DNA of 64,000 bases from Flectobacillus rivi (GTDB lineage Bacteria > Bacteroidota > Bacteroidia > Cytophagales > Spirosomataceae): NCBI RefSeq assembly GCF_030056655.1, contig NZ_JASHIE010000008.1, forward strand, positions 186,001-250,000, in the 5' to 3' direction. The notes under the pieces were generated by a model that made no database searches, had not been told where the DNA came from, and saw only the letters and a list, made by a program, of their open reading frames with translations. A program made the position numbers and the translations under genes. Below, piece after piece: positions 34,752 through 44,040 of this stretch; positions within the stretch are counted from its first letter, which is position 1, and every line of letters starts with the position of its first letter.

Positions 34752-36235
34752 ATCGTTGTCTGTTGAGTTAATGGTTTTTTCTTTGAAATAGTGGATGACT
34801 TCTTTTTATTCGATAAAGGAATAACCACCTGAATAGCAGTTCCTTTTCCAATTCCTGACTGTATTTTGAATTGTCCGTTCAATAAATTACTACGAGTTTG
34901 CATATTTTTCAAGCCATTACTTCCCAAGCCTTTTTTACTTGGACCAACTTCAAAACCTTTGCCGTTGTCGATAATATGCATTAAAACACGTTGATTGGCT
35001 TCCTCCAAATGAATACTTATCAAACTAGCATCAGCGTATTTTACGGCATTGTGTAAAGCTTCTTGGGCAATACGATATAGAGTAGTTTCAATATTTTCAG
35101 GAAGTCGCTTCTGAATATTATCATGAAAATCTATTCCCACTCCTGACATTTTAGAAGTTTGCTCTGCCAAAATTCTCACGGCAGGTCCCAATCCATAATC
35201 ACTTAATACCGATGGTGCCAAATTGAAAGAAACTGTACGAGTAGCCTCAATGGTTTCTTGAATCAATTTCTGTAGCTCCTCAAAAGACTTTTCTTGTTTT
35301 TCGTTGGTAAATGGCGTACTTCGTACTCTTTCTCCAAGCAATCGTAAGCCTGTGAGCATCTGGCCAATACCATCATGCAGCTCACGAGCGAGACGCTTGC
35401 GCTCTAGCTCCTGCCCCTCCATCAAAGAAGCTGAGCGTACTTTTTCTTCTGCTAATTGTAATTTATATTTCTCCTCTGTAGCCTGAACTAGCGCCGCTTG
35501 GGTAGTTACGAGCATCTCATTGGAGTCACGCAATTCTGTTTCTGAATCAGTCAGTTTTTTTATAACCACTCTGATATAGTTGGCTATTGGTCTAAATATC
35601 AAGAGTCCTTCGAGTACCAAAACGACAAATAATAACACAAACAAAATCAACTCGATACGCTTAATGGTATCCACTCGTTGACTGGCTTCTTTATCGTATT
35701 GGAAAACGATTTTATCCATCATTTTCAAGAAATTACGCTCATTACTCAAGATTTGCTGAAGCGAAGTATGAAGCGTATCTGCTTGGTTTTTTACAGGGTT
35801 CTCAATAATGTAACTGATAGTTTTGGCATTGGTAAGCATAACCGTAAAAATCGGATTTAGCTCCAAAAATAAACTATCAATAGTAGGACTGTTGCGAACC
35901 GTATAGGTTTGCTCAGGCGTATCTAACTCTCCTCCTTTCAACCCATTGTGACAGCCTTCCCACAGTCGAATAATATCTTTAATATCTTGCGAATAGTGCT
36001 CGGCATCGGCAGGAAAAATATCAGGGCGACAAAGCAAAATCGATGTTTTACATAATCGCTGACTGAGCATTCTTTGACGACCTGCGATATTAATAACATG
36101 AGAATCGTCTAGTAATTGGTGTAGAAACAATTGAATAACCAATTGTCCTGACATAGACAAAGCGGCAACCGTTGTAAGTGCAATCACATACAAGCGGGTC
36201 AATCGTTGAAAAACTTGGGTATCTAAAGGCCTCAT
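34748..36235 (-). CDS. Sensor histidine kinase, NarX-like (PilJ-type sensor, HisKA_3)
   Basis: About 495 residues. TM1 near residues 14-40 and TM2 near 195-218 enclose a periplasmic helical domain of the PilJ/NarX type. Its motif INIAGRQRMLSQRLCKTSIL corresponds to the nitrate-binding P-box (Arg in an N-x-AGxxRM context) of NarX/NarQ. A coiled-coil linker leads to the HisKA_3 H-box RLARELHDGIGQMLTGLRLL, and the HATPase with IAQEALHNAVKYA, DNGKGF and GLGSNGLKNM. Nitrate is the likely ligand by motif and context. The start is the ATG at 36235; an in-frame TTG at 36283 would add 16 residues. Confidence 0.92.
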   Translation of the reverse strand: MRPLDTQVFQRLTRLYVIALTTVAALSMSGQLVIQLFLHQLLDDSHVINIAGRQRMLSQRLCKTSILLCRPDIFPADAEHYSQDIKDIIRLWEGCHNGLKGGELDTPEQTYTVRNSPTIDSLFLELNPIFTVMLTNAKTISYIIENPVKNQADTLHTSLQQILSNERNFLKMMDKIVFQYDKEASQRVDTIKRIELILFVLLFVVLVLEGLLIFRPIANYIRVVIKKLTDSETELRDSNEMLVTTQAALVQATEEKYKLQLAEEKVRSASLMEGQELERKRLARELHDGIGQMLTGLRLLGERVRSTPFTNEKQEKSFEELQKLIQETIEATRTVSFNLAPSVLSDYGLGPAVRILAEQTSKMSGVGIDFHDNIQKRLPENIETTLYRIAQEALHNAVKYADASLISIHLEEANQRVLMHIIDNGKGFEVGPSKKGLGSNGLKNMQTRSNLLNGQFKIQSGIGKGTAIQVVIPLSNKKKSSTISKKKPLTQQTTI

Positions 36236-36395
36236 AACCTGAAATATACCAATTTTTCGAAATAAATCGCTAAGTCGTTTCAAGTAATTTACTGGTTATC
36301 AAATTGTTTCAAAAAAATCTTAAAAGTATAATATTTTGCTTTGGACTTGTCCTAAAATAAGAAGCTAAAAACAAGCCCAAAGCTGTATTGGGTCG

Positions 36396-36752
36396 TTACA
36401 AGCCTACGTAAACCATTCCGTTTTCTACTTTCACGGGATAGGTTTGAATCTGATAATCGTCGCCAGAAAGACAAGCTCCTGTTTTCAAGGAAAAAGTCTT
36501 TTTATGAAAAGGGCAAGCCACTTTAGGTTCTTGTTCTTCGCCCGTCGAGCCAATCATGCCTCTCGAAAGAGCCATTTGTTGGCGATGTGGGCAAAGATTT
36601 TGTGTGGCAAACCATTCACCTCTTCTTTTAAAATTATAAATAGCGATTTGTTCTCCCTCGATGAGTGCACAAGCTCCGCCATTTTCGGGTATGTCGGCTT
36701 CTGAACATGCCAAATGCCAAACAAGAGTATCTTCTTCTAATATGTTGCTCAT
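36396..36752 (-). CDS. nirD: Nitrite reductase (NADH) small subunit, Rieske type
   Basis: 118 residues forming one Rieske-like domain (VWHLACSEADIPENGGACALIEGEQIAIYNF in part; NLCPHRQQMALSRGM; VACPFHKKTFSLKTGACL). Both CxH motifs (CPH and CPFH) are present, so it may hold a [2Fe-2S] cluster; many NirD proteins have lost them. It lies 61 nt downstream of nirB, in the same operon. Confidence 0.93.
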   Translation of the reverse strand: MSNILEEDTLVWHLACSEADIPENGGACALIEGEQIAIYNFKRRGEWFATQNLCPHRQQMALSRGMIGSTGEEQEPKVACPFHKKTFSLKTGACLSGDDYQIQTYPVKVENGMVYVGL

Positions 36753-36813
36753 TGTATTTGCTTTTTAAGGACTTTGGGCAATAGCAATCTATTGCCTTCA
36801 ATCTGTTGAATCA

Positions 36814-39324
36814 TTATTTCACCCACTCTGCTGCTTTAATTTGGTCACGCATTGGCTCGAATTTGACATTCGGGTCTTTTACGTGTGGCGCATTGACAAA
36901 GTGTGTAAAACGTTTGCGAAGCTCAGGGTTTGTTACTACCTCTTTCCATTCACAACGATATGCCTCTACTAGCATATTCATTTCATCTTCAAACTGCTTA
37001 TTTAAGCCTAATACATCATCGATTACAACGGCTTTGAGATAATCTATTCCACCGTCGAGTTTATTGAGCCATGTGGCAGTACGAGTCAAAGGTTCTGCCG
37101 TTTTGATATAAAACATCAAGAAACGGTCGATGTACTTAATACAGGTTTCTGAGTCGATGTCGCTGGCTAATAATAAAGCGTGTTGAGGCTTTACGCCGCC
37201 GTTGCCACATACATATAAGTTCCAACCTTTCTCGGTAGCGATAATTCCAAAGTCTTTCGATTGCGCTTCGGCACACTCACGTGTACAGCCCGAAACTGCC
37301 GATTTAAACTTATGAGGCGCTCTCAGTCCACGGTAGCGCTCTTCGATTTCGATGGCAAAAGATACAGAATCATGCAAACCAAAACGACACCAAGTAGACC
37401 CCACACAAGACTTTACAGTACGTAATGCCTTGCCATAAGCGTGTCCTGACTCAAATCCAGCATTGACCAATTCCTCCCAAATGGCAGGCAAGTCTGATAC
37501 GTGAGCACCAAAAAGGTCGATACGCTGACCACCTGTGATTTTGGTGTAAAGTCCGTATTTCAACGCGACTTGTCCAATTACAATCAATTTATCTGGCGTT
37601 ATTTCTCCGCCAGGGATACGAGGGACAACCGAGTAAGTGCCATTTTTCTGGATATTAGCCAAATAACGGTCGTTCGAATCTTGAACAGTGTCATTGCCTT
37701 TTACCAAAATCATCTCGTTCCATAAACTTGCCAAGATAGAAGCTACAGCAGGCTTACAAGTTTCGCACCCATCGCCGTGACCCAATCCATCCAAAGCCTC
37801 CTCATAGGTTTTATATCCTTTGATTTTGACAAGGTCAAAAAGCTCTTGGCGTGTATAATCAAAGTGTTCGCAAATGATATTGCGGATATACACCCCTTGG
37901 CTTTTCATGGTTTCGTTAATGAGGTCTTTTACCATTGGTACACAACCACCGCAACCAGTACCCGCTTTCGTACATTTTTTAATAGCGTCAAGCGTATTAT
38001 TTCCTGCCAAAACTTCCCCACAGATTTGTCCTTTTGATATAGCTTCACATGAACAAATCGAAGCGTCGTCTGGTAATGCCATTACACCAGCACCTGATTC
38101 TTCCTTGCCTCCCCGAGCCCCGAGCATCAAGTCCTCTGGGTCAGGAGGAAGAACTGTTTGGTTTTTGACATTTTGCAAAAGCATATTATATTGCTCTGCA
38201 TCGCCAATCAAAATTCCTCCGAGCAAATACTTGCCATCGTTGGAGATATTGATTCTTTTATAAATACCTTTCGCAGAATTTTCGTAAACGATAGTCTGAC
38301 AATTGGGTTCTTGAATAAAAGCATCTCCAAAACTTGCCACATCTACCCCAATCAATTTGAGTTTAGTAGACATATCAAACGGCTTGAATGATTTATCTTT
38401 ATCCTTTACCAATTGATTTACTACTACATCTGCCATTTCATAACCTGGTGCAACCAAGCCATATATCATGTGATGAGCCAAAGCACATTCGCCAATAGCA
38501 TAAATATTTGGGTCTGAAGTCTGCAAATAATCATTTACAATCACACCTCCACGCACACCTACTTCTAATCCTGCAATGCGAGCTACTTCGTCGCGAGGTT
38601 TGATACCTGCCGAAATCACTAACATATCTACTTCCAACTCTACTCCATCAGCAAAGAGCATCGAAGAGATAGCGCCATTGCCACGAATTTCTTGGGTATT
38701 CTTATTCAAATGTATCTTCAAACCTAATTCTTCTAACTTAGTCTGAAGCATTTTTGAGCCTGCATCATCTACTTGGCGAGGCATTAGTCTTGGTGCAAAT
38801 TCGATTACATGCGTTTCTTCTAATCCTAGGTCGAGCAATGCCTTAGCTGCTTCAAGACCCAACAAACCTCCACCGATCACCGCACCTTTTTTGGCTTTTT
38901 TGGCATGATTCTGCATCATATCCAAATCTTCAATAGTACGATACACAAACACTCCGTCTTTTTCAACGCCAGGAATCGGAGGCACAAAGGCAGCCGAGCC
39001 CGTAGCTAATACTAAATAATCATACGCCTCGACCAAACCATGGTGCGAGCGAACCGTCTTGGCATCTCTATCGATGTCCACGATTGGGTCAGAAAGGTGA
39101 AGGGTAATGCCATTTTCGGCATACCAACTTGCAGGAGCCATTGTCAAGTCTTCTACTGTTTTACCAGCGAAGTATGCAGACAAATGTACACGGTCGTAAG
39201 CTGGACGAATTTCTTCGCCAAATACAACCAAATCAAACTCCTGAGCGGCGTCTTTTGCAATAAGCTTTTCACAAAACTTATACCCCACCATGCCGTTCCC
39301 CACTACGACAATTTTCTTTTTCAT
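36814..39324 (-). CDS. nirB: Nitrite reductase (NADH) large subunit
   Basis: 836 residues. FAD/NAD-binding Rossmann modules occupy about 1-300 (KKKIVVVGNGMVGYKFCEKL; AVIGGGLLGLEAAKALLDLG). A BFD-like [2Fe-2S] domain at about 421-460 (CSCEAISKG with GTGCGGCVPM) is followed by the ferredoxin-like half domain. The siroheme/[4Fe-4S] site is CVGSTWCRFG near 637-643 and SGCTRECAEAQ near 678-682. It reduces nitrite to ammonium with NADH in the cytosol. Divergent from cobA, which makes the siroheme precursor. Confidence 0.97.
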   Translation of the reverse strand: MKKKIVVVGNGMVGYKFCEKLIAKDAAQEFDLVVFGEEIRPAYDRVHLSAYFAGKTVEDLTMAPASWYAENGITLHLSDPIVDIDRDAKTVRSHHGLVEAYDYLVLATGSAAFVPPIPGVEKDGVFVYRTIEDLDMMQNHAKKAKKGAVIGGGLLGLEAAKALLDLGLEETHVIEFAPRLMPRQVDDAGSKMLQTKLEELGLKIHLNKNTQEIRGNGAISSMLFADGVELEVDMLVISAGIKPRDEVARIAGLEVGVRGGVIVNDYLQTSDPNIYAIGECALAHHMIYGLVAPGYEMADVVVNQLVKDKDKSFKPFDMSTKLKLIGVDVASFGDAFIQEPNCQTIVYENSAKGIYKRINISNDGKYLLGGILIGDAEQYNMLLQNVKNQTVLPPDPEDLMLGARGGKEESGAGVMALPDDASICSCEAISKGQICGEVLAGNNTLDAIKKCTKAGTGCGGCVPMVKDLINETMKSQGVYIRNIICEHFDYTRQELFDLVKIKGYKTYEEALDGLGHGDGCETCKPAVASILASLWNEMILVKGNDTVQDSNDRYLANIQKNGTYSVVPRIPGGEITPDKLIVIGQVALKYGLYTKITGGQRIDLFGAHVSDLPAIWEELVNAGFESGHAYGKALRTVKSCVGSTWCRFGLHDSVSFAIEIEERYRGLRAPHKFKSAVSGCTRECAEAQSKDFGIIATEKGWNLYVCGNGGVKPQHALLLASDIDSETCIKYIDRFLMFYIKTAEPLTRTATWLNKLDGGIDYLKAVVIDDVLGLNKQFEDEMNMLVEAYRCEWKEVVTNPELRKRFTHFVNAPHVKDPNVKFEPMRDQIKAAEWVK

Positions 39325-39768
39325 TTGATGGTTATTTATAGGATGATAAATGCTTGATTACTGATTCATATAGATACCCTATTAAGGTGTGAGTATCTTT
39401 ACTCTATTTAAGCCGTTGTGAAGTTTGTCTTTAAAAAAGTTAAGTATTTTTAACTAACTAGTAATAAATACTCAGATACTGTGTGGTAAATAGAGAATGT
39501 GTAATTAGTTATTTATCACTATAAATACTAAATGAAAAATTGAATCTAATTGTATTAATTCTATAACAAATTTATTCATTTTTTCCCACAACCCCTTGAT
39601 TTATGTATCAAATTTAAACCTATTTTTATTGATTTTGCAAATTTTTTCAAAAAAATACCTAAAATTTTAACTTAAATTTTGGATTTAAACATTTTTATGC
39701 CATTTTTGTATCGAAATCATAACTGAGTAGTTTCAATCATAAGCAAAAATATCAAAAAAGAATAGAAT
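39325..39768. promoter_or_regulatory. Divergent nirB / cobA control region
   Basis: This is a 444-bp, very AT-rich stretch without genes. On the minus strand a TTTG (39638-39641) and TAAATTTG (39609-39616) with a 21-nt spacer resemble a Bacteroidota -33/-7 promoter for nirBD, giving a leader of about 280 nt. For cobA several TTTTG words exist but none with a clear -7 partner. No UGGGGG-loop hairpin occurs here. Confidence 0.4.
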
Positions 39769-40536
39769 ATGAATATTCCAAGAATAAGTTTGATTGGAGC
39801 TGGCCCAGGTGATATAGAGTTAATTACTCTAAAAGGCATCAAAGCAATAGAGTCAGCAGATGTTATTCTCTATGATGCCTTAGCTAATGAAGAACTTTTG
39901 GCGTATGCCAAGCCAGATGCCGTAAAAGTATATGTGGGAAAACGCTTAGGTAAATATGTTTATACGCAAGAGCAAATCAATTATCAGATAGTACAATTGG
40001 CACTTGAATATGGACATGTAGTAAGGCTCAAAGGTGGCGATCCTTTTGTTTTTGGAAGAGGCTTCGAAGAAATAGAATATGTTCGTTCATTTAATATTCC
40101 TTGTGAAGTGATTTCGGGTGTTACTTCTGCCATTGCGGCGCCAGCTTCGGTAGGAATTCCAGTTACCACGAGAGGATATGCTGAAAGTTTTTGGGTAATT
40201 ACTGGCACGACCAAAACAGGCGAACTTTCAAATGATATTAAACTAGCGGCACAGTCAACCGCAACGGTGGTAGTGCTGATGGGTATGAGTAAATTAGAAC
40301 AGATTTGTGCTATTTTTACAGACTACCAAAAACAAGATACACCAGTAGCAATAGTTCAAAATGGCACACGCGACAACGCCAAGTATCTTGTCGGAACCAT
40401 TGAGGATATTGTATCAAAAGTAAAAACTAAAAAACTCAGCAATCCAGCAGTGATTGTCATTGGCGAAGTGGTAAGTCTTCATCCAGAGTTTATAGAAACT
40501 TACCTAAAAGAAGAAATTAGAACGATGCGTGGTTAA
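39769..40536 (+). CDS. cobA: Uroporphyrinogen-III C-methyltransferase (SUMT)
   Basis: 255 residues covering the whole SUMT fold: SLIGAGPGDIELITLKGIKAI (residues 6-26), ADVILYDALANEELL, the loop VVRLKGGDPFVFGRGFEE (about 84-101) and VISGVTSAIAAPASVGIPVTTRG. It makes precorrin-2 from uroporphyrinogen III using SAM, the committed step to siroheme. It lacks the CysG dehydrogenase-ferrochelatase domain, so that step must be encoded elsewhere. Placement next to nirB marks it as the siroheme supply for nitrite reduction. Confidence 0.95.
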   Translation: MNIPRISLIGAGPGDIELITLKGIKAIESADVILYDALANEELLAYAKPDAVKVYVGKRLGKYVYTQEQINYQIVQLALEYGHVVRLKGGDPFVFGRGFEEIEYVRSFNIPCEVISGVTSAIAAPASVGIPVTTRGYAESFWVITGTTKTGELSNDIKLAAQSTATVVVLMGMSKLEQICAIFTDYQKQDTPVAIVQNGTRDNAKYLVGTIEDIVSKVKTKKLSNPAVIVIGEVVSLHPEFIETYLKEEIRTMRG

Positions 40537-40742
40537 GGACATTTCATTTTAGTTAGAACGTAATCAAGCACTATATAAAACAAAAAGGTTTCAACGATAA
40601 TTCTGCGAAACCGTTCCACTAATTACCTTGATAAATTAGACTACTTCATTTTTCATCAACACTCTCAAAATTAATAAATCTTATACCTTGCTCGCTTTCT
40701 GGGCTCTTTAGTTCTTTATTTCCCTTCAACAGTTAGTTGAAA

Positions 40743-40774
40743 ATGGTCATTCGTGGGGGCGAATGTAAAACCAT
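40743..40774 (+). promoter_or_regulatory. RNA hairpin H1 with UGGGGG hexaloop, upstream of narK
   Basis: Stem CATTCG/CGAATG (40748-40753 with 40760-40765) closes the loop TGGGGG. An outer stem ATGGT/ACCAT (40743-40747 with 40770-40774) adds an internal TAAA bulge. It is the first of two tandem hairpins. Confidence 0.7.
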
Positions 40775-40781
40775 CTGTATT

Positions 40782-40801
40782 ATGATTGTGGGGGCAATCA
40801 T
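40782..40801 (+). promoter_or_regulatory. RNA hairpin H2 with UGGGGG hexaloop, upstream of narK
   Basis: Stem ATGATTG/CAATCAT (40782-40788 with 40795-40801) closes the loop TGGGGG. It ends 23 nt before the narK ATG. Its stem sequence is unrelated to H1. Confidence 0.7.
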
Positions 40802-40824
40802 GTTACTGAAAACAGGAATAAATT

Positions 40825-42135
40825 ATGTTATCGCAAAACTCTGTATCAAACAGGGCTCCGTTAGAGTCCTTGAATGTATTGTCGTGGAAAGGAATCCAAA
40901 TGAAGACTTTTCATATTACATGGATTACTTTTTTCTTTTGCTTCTTTGGTTGGTTTGGCATCGCGCCATTGATGAAAATCGTCAAAGATGATTTGGGACT
41001 TACCAAAGCTCAAATCGGAAATGTAATGATTGCTTCGGTTTCGGCAACAATTTTTGCTCGATTGATTATCGGACGTTTATGCGACACGTTAGGTCCACGT
41101 TTGACGTACACTGGTTTGCTACTCCTTGGCTCTATTCCTGTAATTGGTATTGGTTTGGCGAATAGCTACGAAAGCTTCTTATTGTTTCGTCTTGCTATTG
41201 GTGTTATTGGCGCATCATTTGTGATTACACAATACCATACTTCCATGATGTTCGCTCCTAAAATTAAAGGAACCGCCAACGCTGTAGCAGGAGGCTGGGG
41301 TAACTTGGGTGGTGGTATCACCAACATGGTTATGCCTTTAGTATTTGCAACATTTGTTGGAGCGGGTTATACCAAACCTGAAGCATGGAGATTAGCTATG
41401 ATGATTCCTGGAGTAATTTTATTGGTAATGGCATTTGTGTACTTCCGTTATACAAAAGATACGCCAGCCGGTAACTTCTCAGAAATTACTCGCCAACAAC
41501 AAACAAAAGGTTCGTTCTGGGCAGCAGCCTCTGATTTTCGTACATGGATTTTGTTTTTAGCGTATGGAGCTTGTTTTGGTATCGAAATTACGTTCGACAA
41601 TGTAGCCGCTTTATACTTTTCAGAATACTTCAAATGTGATTTAGCAACAGCAGGCTTATTGGCAGGTATCTTCGGATTCATGAACTTGTTTGCAAGAGCC
41701 ATCGGTGGAATCGTAGCCGATAAAGTAGGTGCTAAAATGGGAATGCGTGGTAAAGGTTGGTTATTAGCAGGATTGTTGACTTTTGAGGGTATAGGTATTA
41801 TTCTCTTTGCTCAAACCAATTCTTTGGCTATGGCAGTGGTAGCGATGTTAGGTTTTGCGTTCTTCTTGAAAATGGCAAATGGTGCCACTTATGCAATCGT
41901 ACCTTTTATTGATTCAAAAAATGTAGGCTCTGTTTCAGGAATCGTAGGTGCTGGTGGCAACCTTGGTGGTGTGCTAGCAGGCTTTTTATTCAAATCTGAA
42001 AACATTACTTATAACCAAGCTTTCTTCTATATCGGTTTAGTGGTAGGCGCTATTGGCTTAGTGGTAGCCATAAGTCGTTTCGAAAAACAATCACAAACTT
42101 CAGAAAAATTAAAGTTAGAACCAGAAATGGCCTAA
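40825..42135 (+). CDS. narK: Nitrate/nitrite MFS transporter, NarK family
   Basis: 436 residues, 12 predicted helices. The N-terminus NVLSWKGIQMKTFHITWITFFFCFFGWFGIAPLMK is the NarK/NasA-type opening (split here at residue 26). Nitrate signatures are AGGWGNLGGGITNMVMP in TM5 (about 152-168) and GAGGNLGGVLAGFLF in TM11 (about 373-387); the family pattern has two such Gly-rich segments. The start at the ATG 40825 retains the conserved pre-TM1 segment; an internal ATG at 40900 would cut into it. Two UGGGGG-loop hairpins precede it. Confidence 0.95.
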   Translation: MLSQNSVSNRAPLESLNVLSWKGIQMKTFHITWITFFFCFFGWFGIAPLMKIVKDDLGLTKAQIGNVMIASVSATIFARLIIGRLCDTLGPRLTYTGLLLLGSIPVIGIGLANSYESFLLFRLAIGVIGASFVITQYHTSMMFAPKIKGTANAVAGGWGNLGGGITNMVMPLVFATFVGAGYTKPEAWRLAMMIPGVILLVMAFVYFRYTKDTPAGNFSEITRQQQTKGSFWAAASDFRTWILFLAYGACFGIEITFDNVAALYFSEYFKCDLATAGLLAGIFGFMNLFARAIGGIVADKVGAKMGMRGKGWLLAGLLTFEGIGIILFAQTNSLAMAVVAMLGFAFFLKMANGATYAIVPFIDSKNVGSVSGIVGAGGNLGGVLAGFLFKSENITYNQAFFYIGLVVGAIGLVVAISRFEKQSQTSEKLKLEPEMA

Positions 42136-42145
42136 ATGATATTTC

Positions 42146-42212
42146 AGATTTAGGATTTTTGATTTCGGAATTATAGTAGTAAATCCTAAAATTGGAAATC
42201 AAAAATCTACCA
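42146..42212. repeat. R2-like partial repeat
   Basis: Contains GGATTTTTGATTTCGGAATT and, after 20 nt, TTGGAAATCAAAAATCT, the inner inverted arms of family R2. The outer TACGAAG arms are missing. Confidence 0.5.
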
Positions 42213-42248
42213 TTCACATCTATTTTTCTTTTAAAACAAACAAAAAAA

Positions 42249-42277
42249 CCCGAATGAGATGGGGGTCTCAATTCGGG
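42249..42277 (+). promoter_or_regulatory. RNA hairpin H3 with UGGGGG hexaloop, upstream of porin gene
   Basis: Stem CCCGAAT+GAGA pairs with TCTC+ATTCGGG (42249-42259 with 42266-42277, one bulged A) around the loop TGGGGG (42260-42265). It ends 47 nt before the ATG. On the opposite strand the same hairpin is followed by T7 and could also act as a terminator, an alternative explanation for this copy only. Confidence 0.65.
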
Positions 42278-42324
42278 CGAAAATCGCAAAACTCTGTTAA
42301 AATCTTACAATCAGCTACAAAAGT

Positions 42325-43857
42325 ATGAAAAAAACTTACAAAATCAAGGCTGCTTTAGCCTTATTGGTGGGGGTTTCTACTCACTTTGTGTCGAAGGCAC
42401 AATTCACTCTTCAAGGTCAAGTTAGAACTCGTACTGAGGTTCGTAATGGACTAGGTAATTTAGTACCGACAGGTTCAGATGCTGCGGCATTTACCTCTCA
42501 ACGTACTCGCTTGATTTTTGGATACAAATGGGATCGAGTAACATTTGGAGCTACCGTTCAGGACATTCGTGTATGGGGACAAGATGCTTCGAGTATCTCA
42601 AACAACGATGGCAGTCGCCTGATGTTACATGAAGGATGGGCTGAGGTAACCTTAGCCAACAAAGCTGACACTACGATTAAATTCAAGGCAGTTGATCAAC
42701 TTTCAATCAAAATTGGTCGCCAAGAATTAAGTTATGACGATGTAAGATTAATAGGAAATTTGGATTGGTTACAACAAGGTCGTCGTCACGACATGGTATT
42801 ACTCAAAGGAATGCACTCAGGTTGGCAGTTTGATGTTGGTTATGCTTTTAACCAAAATACTGATGCTTTTAATACAACTGGAACCATTTATACGCCTGCC
42901 AACACACCACAGTATATGCCCAATTCGAAAGGCGCTTTGGTAGCAGTACCCGCAGGAACGATTCCAAACGGAGCAGTATTTACGAGTAATCCAAGTACCA
43001 ACGGTGCGACGCAAGATTACAAATCATTCAAAAGCGTATATATATCACGTAAGTTTAATCAGACCAAATTTTCAGGTCTATTTTTCAATGATGATTTTGG
43101 AAAATATAAGATGGATACCTTGGTTGGAAACAGTACGACAGGGTATTTGTATGGAAAAGATTTTAGAGGACAAAAAGGGGTTAACAGTCGTGTAACTTAT
43201 GGTTTGATGGTTAATCACACGTTGGGCAATGCTTCAGGATTTGGTAAAATTGCTTTCCAAGGAGCATATTATGCGCAAACAGGCAAAAATCGTGATGGGG
43301 TAGACATGGATGCTTATCACTACACGCTTTCGGCAACTTACCAAAAAGGCAAATGGGCTTTTACGCCAGGATATGATGTTCTTTCAGGAAATGATGCTGT
43401 AAATCCTAGTGGCAAAGACAATCGCTTTGACCCACTTTATGGAACACCACACCGTCACTGGGGCTATATGGATTACTTTTATGTAGGTACAGGTGCACCA
43501 GCAGGAGGCTTGAACAATGCTTATTTCAAGGTAAAATATACGACCAATGTATTGACAGTTGGCTTGGATTATCACTCATTTGCCTTAAACAAAGCTATGG
43601 TAAAAACAGGTTCTGATGGTATCAAAAACACAATTAACAACCAATTAGGTACTGAGTTAGACTTTACGTTGAATTACAACATGAACAAGTTTACCAATAT
43701 CGAATTGGGCTATTCAATCATGAATGCGACCGACAGTATGCCAATTGCCAAAGCACAAAGTGCAACAGCAACTTACGACAAAACAGGCACATGGTTTTAT
43801 GCAATGATTAACATTCGTCCAGATTTCTTTTACTCAAAACCAGTAGCGTTAAGATAG
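42325..43857 (+). CDS. Outer-membrane porin, alginate-export (AlgE-like) family
   Basis: 510 residues. A signal peptide (to about 26, VSTHFVSKA) is followed by a beta-barrel-type sequence: FTLQGQVRTRTEVRNGLGN, RTRLIFGYKWDRVTFGATVQDIRVWG, LSIKIGRQELSYDDVRLIG and a barrel-like C-terminal segment (WFYAMINIRPDFFYS). The pattern is that of the alginate-export porin family (18-stranded AlgE). Sitting between narK and nrtA, it is probably the outer-membrane entry for nitrate or another anion. That use is inferred from position only. Confidence 0.87.
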   Translation: MKKTYKIKAALALLVGVSTHFVSKAQFTLQGQVRTRTEVRNGLGNLVPTGSDAAAFTSQRTRLIFGYKWDRVTFGATVQDIRVWGQDASSISNNDGSRLMLHEGWAEVTLANKADTTIKFKAVDQLSIKIGRQELSYDDVRLIGNLDWLQQGRRHDMVLLKGMHSGWQFDVGYAFNQNTDAFNTTGTIYTPANTPQYMPNSKGALVAVPAGTIPNGAVFTSNPSTNGATQDYKSFKSVYISRKFNQTKFSGLFFNDDFGKYKMDTLVGNSTTGYLYGKDFRGQKGVNSRVTYGLMVNHTLGNASGFGKIAFQGAYYAQTGKNRDGVDMDAYHYTLSATYQKGKWAFTPGYDVLSGNDAVNPSGKDNRFDPLYGTPHRHWGYMDYFYVGTGAPAGGLNNAYFKVKYTTNVLTVGLDYHSFALNKAMVKTGSDGIKNTINNQLGTELDFTLNYNMNKFTNIELGYSIMNATDSMPIAKAQSATATYDKTGTWFYAMINIRPDFFYSKPVALR

Positions 43858-44040
43858 TTTTGAGTGATGAATTTTGAGTGGTGAGTTGTGAATGTAAACA
43901 TCAAGTTATCAACACTCTAAACTCCATATCATTTAGACTTAATTCCATAGTTTAACTCATAATATGAAACCACTTTGTGACTTTGTGCCTGTTCACTTTG
44001 TACCTTTTAACTGACTTACTAATTTTTCATTATACAACTT

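Noticed and set aside
40737..40991. Short ORF overlapping narK leader and start
   Set aside because: It lies across hairpins H1 and H2 and in another frame of narK; no independent support.
42241..42277. H3 as a simple minus-strand terminator
   Set aside because: The minus-strand T7 run does make a terminator-like shape, but no minus-strand gene ends here, and the loop matches H1, H2 and H4, which have no T runs. Both roles may coexist, so I kept it in the hairpin set.
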